From Ascaris suum (lineage: Eukaryota; Nematoda; Chromadorea; Rhabditida; Ascarididae), in the NCBI GenBank assembly GCA_013433145.1, contig CM024175.1, forward strand, positions 10,276,516-10,340,515: a stretch of DNA of 64,000 nt. Direction: 5' to 3'. The notes beneath the pieces are model-generated. The model saw only the letters and a program-made list of their open reading frames with translations. It was not told the origin of the DNA and ran no database searches. Below, one piece after another: positions 22,343 through 64,000 of this stretch. Every line of letters begins with the position of its first letter. The first letter of the stretch is position 1. A program made the translations under genes and the position numbers.

Positions 22343-25069
22343 AATTATAAAGCTTTTTCCAATTTTTCCAACTTGTCGCCTTTTTTTATTTCTCGAACCA
22401 AGTTCACTTAAATGCAAACTTTTATTAGACAAAATAAGGTTAAATGATGATAAAAATGAAATAAAATATGACATGAAAAGTTAAAGAAACACATCGGTAA
22501 TTAGACTAATCAAATATGTAAGTTCGCAACGCTCGTTGAAACACGCATCTTTTCAAAAACATATCAAAGAGATCTCTCTTAGATTTACGCCTTTTGGTTC
22601 TGAAAAAGTTGCATATTTATATATTTGGCGTGGCCATCAAATTCATATAACTCATAAAGGTATCGTTATGAAAAGCTCAAGAAAATTGAGTTTCGGAACT
22701 CACAAGTGCATGAAATTATATCGATCAGACTTCATCACCACCTCTGGCTTGAGAGGGCCGACTAGGATATAAAGATATTGCAGCTTATCTATAAATCGCA
22801 ATGAATTATTAAGCTATTATATTTTTGCGAGAAAAATTGAAGAGTGATACATCCGTCTCTTTCGTGACCAGATTGGCACTTTTACCGGCTGATCCTACGT
22901 ACTGTACTCGCCAATACCAAAAGTTTGCAAAAAAAGAAAGGAAAGAAGTAACTAGTAGTAAATCAAACATTCAAAAATTGGATTTAAGCGCGGATAAAAT
23001 GAAATTTGAGAGGATATTCAATTTTTTAATGTAGAGAAAGGAGCCGTTTCTTAATTCCGCCTGCTTCATAGTGATCATCATCCAATTCTTACTCTCAGAC
23101 ATACTCATGTGTCACTTCGCTCTATTCCTTTCCCCTCTTTTCTTCTTCTCTTCATTTCCTCATATTTGTCCATTCTATTGTAGTGTTTTTGATGCAAATG
23201 TATGATGCAATCATTGCATCAGCTGTTGATATCGTTAAGGAATAGATGCATTGTGCAATAAGACACGTAAATGTCTCGCTGCGTTAAAGCAGAGGAGGAA
23301 GCTGAATACAATTTGAGCATGGAAGTGCTATTAGCTAAATTAGCATTTGCTACAATTTTTCTAAATTGTAAACCAACCTGTGGCCGCAAAAGAGTAGCCT
23401 TATGGTTGAAACAACGGAGACGATGATGCAACGTTGACTGCTTCGAGTTTCTCACCGGAAGTGGCAAAATTGGTGCAATCACTAATTGGTTATAGACTTG
23501 TAATCATAAAGACTCCTTACGGTAACGATCCTGACGGTATTTCGTTGATGAGTGGTCGAAATTGAATTGAAATCAAGTAACTCTTCTATTTAATTAAATT
23601 GAGTGTACTTTTGCATGATTTACATGTAACCACCTTCTATCGATCCTATCGAGTTTCGCAGCTGCTAGACCGTGAAGAAATTTCATGCGCTTATAATATG
23701 CTTACTCAAATCAGTGCACTGGATTATAAAGCGAATTTAAATATCACATTTTTCAAGAATATCCAAAGCAAAAGAGTGGGAGTATCAGTGTTCAAGAGGT
23801 GCGATTTAGGAAACCATACAATTCGTGTTTACACCTATTGTATCCCACTTTAGTGTTGCATTCATCTGTGCAATATTCTCAGTGCTCAGCTATGAGAAGA
23901 CGTAAGTAAGCGTCTTTGCCGAACCCCGTGCTTCTGCCATCTTTATAGTGAATAATCCTGCTGGATTTTTTACTCTGATAGTTATATTTGAAAGGATACC
24001 CGTTTTCTTGATGGGAATGTTCGTCAGTGAACTTTCAACATAATAAAGTGAAAACAAATTCTCCAGAAAAATGCCCCAAAAAACATCTCGTATCCTTGCT
24101 CCACTGGAGTGGCCACACAGCTAGATTCGCTATGATGTGTTATGCGGATCAGGACCGACTGCACGAACAGGCTAAAGAAGCGCAAGCTAATTAGGACAAA
24201 AATTCGGCCCGCTCCTCTAATTTTAAAGAGTGCGGATATGACTTTTTACTTAGGTAATTTCATTTTCTCTCGATCATTTTGTCCGATTATATGAACAATT
24301 CATTCGCCCATTTTTTGGACTTTATATAAAAGCAACTGTAGAAATATTCGAGCAGATGACCAATCAACTGGAATTATTCACACATCTTCATTGCTTTATC
24401 CGGTCATAACATGACAACTATAAGTGATCGCTCCGGCTAGTCTCAAATGACCTCACAGTAATGTACTTTGCAATATGCAAACATATCAGACAAGCTGCAA
24501 ACATTCTTATTACTGCTATGATACGTTATTCATTACGGCACAGAAACGTAGCTTTCATTTATTAATATGCAAAAAAACGACATTTGCGTGTAGGTAAATC
24601 CAGGAAATGTCCTGCTGCTTTCAATCACCCCCTCTAAATTCTGGTTTCATTAACTTTGCTGCCGAGCACGTATGAGCAGTGGAAGTGTTTGAGTCCGTCG
24701 CTTGCTCTTTTCATTTCGAATTCTTGAAGACAGGGAGCGAGGAAGAAGACACGAGTATTGCAAGTACAAAAAAGGCCTTAGATGGTATCCCTCACTACAA
24801 GAAATGGCGAAACTTTGCGCCGCAATCACTGTTCGCTTTTTTTGACTCTGATCGTCTTCCTCGGACACCCGAAATCGATGACAACAGTAGAAAGACAGAG
24901 GAAATAACGGTAATGGATTCGTTCGATATTCGAATGGTAATAGTGTGCATGAGTTAGGTAGCAATATACGTAACAACTGCAACAATAAGTGCAGATAAAA
25001 CAAGCGGGAAGGCAAGCCAGAGGAGTAAATACAATATGTGTTCTGACACCGCCCATCTCACTTAACATG
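22343..25069. other. Intergenic stretch between gdh and the LTR-like repeat
   Basis: No gene is supported. Short coding-looking pieces occur, for example 24105-24192, where an open frame ends in a polar Glu/Gln/Ala-rich tail before TAG and follows a CTCCAG acceptor-like site. A perfect GTAAGT donor-like site follows a 19-base stretch near 23890. I could not join them in phase to anything recognisable. The part from about 24650 to 25060 is GC-richer and has long overlapping open frames on both strands (up to 121 codons), which fits a worn mobile-element body more than a host gene. Confidence 0.4.
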
Positions 25070-25434
25070 AGTTGTAACTCTAGCAGCGACAAAGTTGAGA
25101 CGAGATCGAGTGGGGCGCGAGGAGACACGGAGATAGTCGAAGTCGTCTACCGAGGGACACCACAACCCATAAAAAGCAAACTGGAGAAGGAGAGGCTTCC
25201 CAAGAGATCTGTCGGTCTGAAATCCGTCGATGGAGGAAACTGACGTCCACGGGCTGAGGCCCGCCTTATATAGGCTTCGGGCAGATCAAAAGCACATAAA
25301 TCGATCACGGACATGGCGCGAATAGGATCAGTGACATGGCGCGAAGAATAATGCCATAAAAGCAAAATGGTCACTGTCACTGTTACATCACAAGTCGATG
25401 TCTTGGGTTGGCTCTTTAGCGTCATACCCAACAC
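25070..25434 (-). mobile_element. Solo-LTR-like repeat, copy 1 (365 bp, minus orientation)
   Basis: This segment is the reverse-orientation relative of 38769-39125, with clear similarity over nearly its whole length by eye. Read on the minus strand it starts GTGTTGGGTATGACGC, contains a TATATAAG-type TATA box about 150 bases in followed by a GGGC...GCCC inverted repeat, and ends in AGAGTTACAACT. The termini are near-inverted (TGTTG...CAAC). CATG flanks both sides (25066-25069 and 25435-25438), a possible 4-bp target duplication. TGTTGGG-type ends and a TATA box suggest an LTR, perhaps of the BEL/Pao group; that assignment is inference. No internal retrotransposon genes are recognisable next to it. 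Confidence 0.55.
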
Positions 25435-26291
25435 CATGTTCGAAAGTTACCCGAGCAAATTAAATATGCACGTCAACTGCTTTAAACTTTTATTTTGTGA
25501 TCGTTCATACAATACTTTTGCAAAAAAATCAATTTTCAATTTTTTACGAATGGCCAGTATGAAATACGTTGCAATTTTTTTTCACGCATTCAAATTTCAC
25601 TAGCTCCCTATGAAGTTGATGTATCTGTGTGGTATACGAAGTCCGTTCCATGATTACTTTAAGCGAACCACAAACACAACTGCTTTGTGGACGATGCAAA
25701 AATCCGTAGTCTGCAATGCGCTCACAAGATTTCATTAACTCTTGCTTCATATGTTCTTAGGACAAAACTGCATATAGTGCAGACTAGCAGATACACACAT
25801 ACCTACACACGCACAGAAACGAAGACCCCGTAATGCGCCTATGAAAAGGCTTTTTACAAGATGAAAATTAGAAGGTATTTGGTGATGAAATTGCTTTTTG
25901 TAGTGTCGTTTTGTTGACCCCCTCATAGGAGGTCAACAAAAAATTCGATATCGCAGTTAAAAGGACTTTACGCTAGGCTATTATTATCGAATAACAGAAT
26001 CTGCGCTGATGATACACTACAAACCTATAGACGACGAAATACAACAACCAAATAAGAAAATTAGTGAAACAACCGAGGCGGCAAATACATATATAGTAGG
26101 AATCAAAACAAAAAAAAAATGCTAAAGCACATTCACGAAAAATAAATAGATAATATCTCAGCAAGTAATAATAAATAACAAATATAGTGCTTATTCAGCA
26201 CAAAGTAACACACACTTTAGTGAATAAATAAAATAATCAGTCGTTGTTTGAGATCAAAAATGTGTGGTATTAAATAAAACAAATCACACAG

Positions 26292-26519
26292 GATGCAAGC
26301 TGCTTATTAAAAGTAGATAACTCCTCCCCTCTTAACAGTTGTTTCCTCTGGCTCATTCTAAATTTGGAAAGCCTTGAAGTGAAGGCTGCAAGACGACTGG
26401 GAATACATGAAGGAGGACTAGTACTTATGTTTCTTGTGTTGGAACTGTATTGCGACATAGACTCCAAGCATCGAAACATCGATCTTAGGGTACTGCGCAT
26501 CATGTCCACACTAGATTAA
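26292..26519 (+). other. Unassigned open frame, 76 codons, after an acceptor-like site
   Basis: An open frame on the plus strand begins directly after CACACAG and runs 76 codons to TAA. It has balanced amino-acid use (for example ESLEVKAARRLGIHEGG) and no long homopolymers, unlike the chance frames around it. It contains an internal ATG but no good start. It lies between the LTR-like repeat and the 3' end of the fucosyltransferase gene. It may be a worn exon of a mobile element or of a lost gene. I do not recognise the family. Confidence 0.2.
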
Positions 26520-26719
26520 AGAATGAGGAGGACTTAGAGGAAAGTGACCATAGTACGTGGCAGTGGTCACTCACACATCAAATTCAGCCGCCTCTAAAAT
26601 TGTGAACCACATGAAAACCTATCATTGCGTTTATTGTCGGTATACAAGAACGATTAGATATTGTACAAAAAAAAAAAAACGATAATTGAAATAGTTAAAA
26701 GTGGTATTATCTAATGAAA

Positions 26720-26725
26720 TTTATT
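26720..26725 (-). terminator. AATAAA poly(A) signal candidate for the fucosyltransferase gene
   Basis: AATAAA on the minus strand, about 145 bases after the stop codon at 26871-26873. Confidence 0.4.
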
Positions 26726-26870
26726 TATACGTTTAAAGATGATCACTCAAAAATATTCATCTTCTTATCAGCACACGGAATAATGACATTGATCGGATAT
26801 CGCAATGATCAGACATGAATGATCTGAATAAGCAGTATTAATACGTATTCATCAGATCATCTGAGATTCG

Positions 26871-34152
<7,282 letters not shown>

Positions 34153-37100
34153 TTGCGATATATAATCATCGAATTGATAGCTTTAAGCATTTTACAAGAC
34201 AATTAAGAAATTAGCAATAAGTACAAATAAAGCAAAAATAATTAATAAATAACTGATCATCGATATTATTGGTATTTTGCAAAACGTATGTATAGTATTT
34301 CTTTGACTAGACGATTAAGTCAGCAAACGTTTAGTGATTTTCTATTGATTATGTGTATATAGTAATTCATATATAAAGGCTCAAGAAGTATATAATAGCT
34401 TAACCACACACGAATCCAGTTCGTCGTAAAATGAGTGAACAAACAATCACATGTGCATCAAATATTAGCAACCATAGGTGCATAAATATTGTTGATAAAA
34501 ATATGAAAAATTTATAGCAATATGACGTTATTCGGAAAATTCCATCTGTTTTCCTCTGATAACGACTTTTTAACTCAATGAAATAAGCCTTAAATGCAAA
34601 AGTGATATTAAAACAACATCAAGTTTATTTTAAAAAATAGCTTACTGAAAGATAAAGGAATCGCTGCAAAGCAAAGCTTGACGGAAAGAATAAAGTTGTC
34701 AATACAGCTTGCGCCTGATTCAGACCATATAATTTAGCTTATCTGTTATTCGTGTTAAACGATCCAATTTCTTGCCATACCGCTAAAGTTAAGCGTTAAG
34801 CGTTTACGATGTCATTTTTATTATTTGCGGAGTAAATCCGACAATCAGAAAACGTCAAATGTAGACAGCAACTATGGCTGTATCGGCTTAGTTGTTTCGA
34901 GTATTCATCATGACAGCTGAATGTGATAGTTTTCGAATCCAAACTGCTGGGAGTATTTTCAATCATCGACAAACGGCTATTGTCAGGAAATGGTGGAATA
35001 TTGCTCCGAACTCATCTCATGGAAAATTTTCTCCGTATTTTTAAGCAAAATTTATAGAATAAAATGGATTTCGGTAATTTTTTTACCGCTTTCTTTTCAT
35101 CTGTGGTCAAGATCCATTATTGGTATACGAAATTTTTGATTTTCACATGGGCACGAACAGACAATTCAAAAAAGCTCTAGTTTTGCAAAAATGATAATTT
35201 CATTGCCATATTAATATTCAAAAATTTTTTCGATATTCAGTGTGTCTAAAAGATAAAGCATAAAAACTTCTCTCGGGATAAAAGTAAAAAAAAGCTCCCA
35301 AAATATTTCAAACATTCTGCTTATAAAAAACATTATGTTAGGATCAATATTACAAATCATGCGGAAAGGAAGACCGCTGGCATGAAGGTTAGGGGGCTAG
35401 CAACTCGAATGTCATTGCTGTGAACATTAACTGCTAAAGATTCGAGTAGAAGCGAATGGAACTCGAGAGATCTACGCCAATCTTTGGCAAATGGACGGAT
35501 CGAATGAGGTGAGTTGTTCAACATATCCGTGTTTTATAGGAAGCAAGTAAAAAACAGGTGCTACTGTAGAAGGTAATAAATGTTGGCGAGTTAAAATTTG
35601 CATTCGAATTGAATATTGCATAAAAGTCATGTGGAGATATGAAAATAATTTTGCTCTATTCGTTAAAAATGTGGTAAGTAAGAGGGATTAAAAGTTGTCA
35701 ATGAAAACCCGTATAGATTAAATACATTTTCATAGCAATGCGCATTTACAACATGCAGTATACTGGTATTTCTGCACGTATTTGTGCATATCTCTTTGTG
35801 ATCTTCTCCGACTGTTTTTCTCAAATGACGAAACAATAAAATGATTGTTATGAGTTTGTTGAATATAGCGCAGACAATACCTGGCTGTTACCTTCACATA
35901 CCTGGTGCAACTTTGTATACACAAAAGACAACCTCATATTACTAGATGGATACAACTAAGATGAGCAGAGTCTATGAAGGCCGATTATTGTATTCTAAAT
36001 TCATAAGTTGCCATAGAAAAGTTTCGAAATTTCAGTCATCTTTTTTTTTCCACGATGCCAAATTTCAGTATCGATGCCGATAATACTCAGCAGTTGAGCA
36101 CCAATGATTTCGCATCAAAGTACTATGCTGAAGATCGCGGATTTTCTCGTGCAATTATCTTGCAACGATTAATCTACCGATGTTTCTCCCTGTTGGGAAC
36201 GCATTCAAAATTCGTTTCACTTTGGTCATAGAGGAATGTAATAATGTCTAATAAATGGCCAAAAGATCACATAAATGACTGGAATTTTGCGATGAAACTA
36301 CTACCATATGAATTGGTTATGAAAATTTAAGCAAAGTGATGGCACAAACCAACCGATTGCCGCTTCGTTTCCATTTAGCAATTGAGAAAATGAAAAATAA
36401 ATGTTCGATTTCTTTTAAAAAACAGAATCATTTCATCTTCTCTTCTCGAAATATAAATTTACCAAAAAATTCGCATATTTTCAGCAAATAAAATATCATA
36501 ACACTTGTACATTATTTCTGTACTTTATATCAGCAAACATATTCTGTTACGTTGCTTTCAATAATGTCAATACAACTTCTAAATACTACATTTTATTGTT
36601 AAAACATCATGTTCATCATATAATTAGAGAAAAATATGGCAGTACAGAAAATGAATAGACATTTCCACAACAGTATATATTAAACACATATGTACATTTA
36701 AATTTCATCAAAAATTCTTTGGAAATGAGCAATTAAGCACAACGATTTATTGAAGTTCATTTTTTTTTCACTACATAGCAAGGAAGAAGCTACAGCTACA
36801 GTTTATTATAACATTATGCCAAATGGAAATTTATGCATTAATCCTCTATATTAAACTATTAACAGTACGCAATAGAAAAGAAAGTTTAAAAGGTGAAAAT
36901 ATATATGTAATCGTAATGCACATAAGGTAAAAAGGTTTTACCTACCATCTTTTTTTTTTTTTTTTTTGCAGTCAGAATTCAAAAAAAAAGCCAAATGGTT
37001 GGGTCAACGACTCAACCGATCTCTCATAAATTTGAATCCTCACTGCAAGCGGTAAACTTTTATTGATGAAATGAGTCGTCATAGTAACGGAAACAAATCA

Positions 37101-37657
37101 TATTATTCAACAAAAAACGTATTCACTCATTTAGTCGAGCGCTTCGACTACATATGTAATAGATTTCGTTTAATTGCTTATCTACTAATAATGAATGTAT
37201 AGACCTTCGTATACATATTTGAAAGATTTGCAAATAATGCGATCGTCACCCTCAATGATGATTCGATTTTTTGGGATTCTCTTTCGAATATTCATCAGAA
37301 TTATGCATAAATCTATTCGTGAAGCATAAAGTCGCTAAAATAATGCACTAAGTAAAATAATGCACTAAGTAAATTAGCATATATACTGGAAGCAAATTAG
37401 CATATAATGTTCTCGAAAATGAATCAATACATAGAATGAAAATTCCTCATAAAATACTGTCGCGTTTTTTTTTTTGAAAATCATGGATCCATTCCATAAA
37501 AATGGTGATTTCATATCATTATTTGTAAATGCTTTTAAAACGTGACTTTTAAAGTTGTTTGGAATAATATAACGCAAAAAAAGCATCGAAATTTCCGCTA
37601 CTAAAAAAAAATTTCTTCAATCATTTTATTTAAAACTTTCAATTTCGAAGTTAAGTT
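34153..37657. other. Intergenic region between the GT10 and PsuG-PsuK genes
   Basis: This is the 5' flank of the fucosyltransferase gene and the 3' flank of the pseudouridine gene. Positions 34850-36400 have more balanced composition than the rest. They contain three short coding-looking plus-strand pieces: a 44-codon frame from an ATG at about 34910, a frame at about 35433-35510 ending exactly at a GAG|GTGAGT donor-like site, and the 58-codon frame at 36055. They do not join in phase, so they may be relics. A hairpin with tRNA-like 3' sequence near 36970-37050 is discussed under rejected items. The rest is AT-rich with nothing recognisable. Confidence 0.35.
36055..36231 (+). CDS. Small open frame, 58 codons (unrecognised)
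   Basis: ATG to TAG on the plus strand, beginning MPNFSIDADNTQQLSTNDFA, with amino-acid use typical of real proteins and no low-complexity tracts. The frame also contains an internal TTTCAG that could act as an acceptor, so it might be a last exon. No family is recognised and no partner exon joins in phase. Either a small gene, the end of a decayed gene, or chance. Confidence 0.2.
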   Translation: MPNFSIDADNTQQLSTNDFASKYYAEDRGFSRAIILQRLIYRCFSLLGTHSKFVSLWS

Positions 37658-37663
37658 TTTATT
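37658..37663 (-). terminator. AATAAA poly(A) signal candidate for the PsuG-PsuK gene
   Basis: AATAAA on the minus strand, about 83 bases after the stop codon at 37746-37748. A second AATAAA lies at 37625-37630. Confidence 0.45.
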
Positions 37664-37745
37664 TAAACGCAATACAAACGTAAATTTCTTCGGCAGAAAT
37701 AATCAAGTGAAATTAATGTTAGAATTTATCTACGAAAATGGTGTA

Positions 37746-63950
<26,205 letters not shown>

Positions 63951-64000
63951 CTGAACACATCTGCTTAGATGCTAAAAACTAAACTGATTTATTAGAAAGT

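Noticed and set aside
23219..23482. 87-codon minus-strand open frame between gdh and the LTR-like repeat
   Set aside because: No motif, no start context and no partner exon; the composition fits a chance frame in a mildly GC-richer patch.
36966..37050. tRNA-like sequence: near-match to a B box (TTTGAATCC), GCAGT...ACTGC ends and a 9-bp internal stem
   Set aside because: The D arm is replaced by a run of nine A, the internal stem leaves only a three-base loop, and no anticodon loop can be drawn. At most a tRNA relic; not called.

Overview
The window looks like AT-rich nuclear DNA of a nematode, about one third G+C by eye. The best marker is a complete mitochondrial glutamate dehydrogenase gene. 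Its 538-residue conceptual product follows, exon by exon, the Caenorhabditis elegans GDH-1 sequence as I recall it. Every gene is split by GT..AG introns with TTTCAG- or TTTAG-like acceptors. Several introns are kilobases long (up to about 8.9 kb), so this is a larger and looser genome than Caenorhabditis. I cannot place the species.

Layout, left to right. Positions 1-12640 hold no gene I can support, only two long (TA)n tracts and one G-quadruplex-type tract. A tentative two-exon secreted-protein gene (12641-13982, +) ends 233 bp before glutamate dehydrogenase (14216-22244, +, 10 exons). An intergenic stretch with a solo-LTR-like repeat follows. Then comes a family GT10 fucosyltransferase (26871-34152, -, 8 exons, complete). 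After another intergenic stretch comes a very long minus-strand gene (37746 to beyond 63950, at least 14 exons). It encodes a fusion of pseudouridine-5'-phosphate glycosidase (PsuG, N-terminal half) and a PfkB-family pseudouridine kinase (PsuK, C-terminal half). Its 5' end lies off the right edge. A divergent tetraspanin gene (48338-53076, +, 6 exons) sits wholly inside intron 8 of that fusion gene, on the opposite strand.

How the genes work: GDH links glutamate and 2-oxoglutarate in mitochondria. The fusion protein would phosphorylate free pseudouridine and split the product into uracil and ribose 5-phosphate, both steps on one chain. The fucosyltransferase would act in the secretory pathway and the tetraspanin in membranes. 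Nothing in the sequence ties these genes into one pathway.

Main points for a second look: the fucosyltransferase has a signal-peptide-like N terminus and a C-terminal membrane anchor, the reverse of the usual type II layout. It also needs a GC-AG intron. The PsuG/PsuK junction intron carries a stop codon two codons past the donor, so retention would give a PsuG-only protein. The tetraspanin reading frame is interrupted at a nine-T run or needs an unusual splice. Three of 29 internal acceptors end in AAG. A composite palindrome cluster lies beside one of two inverted solo-LTR-like copies.

All exon borders were set by eye from conserved protein sequence, splice dinucleotides and phase agreement; no alignment or search was run.
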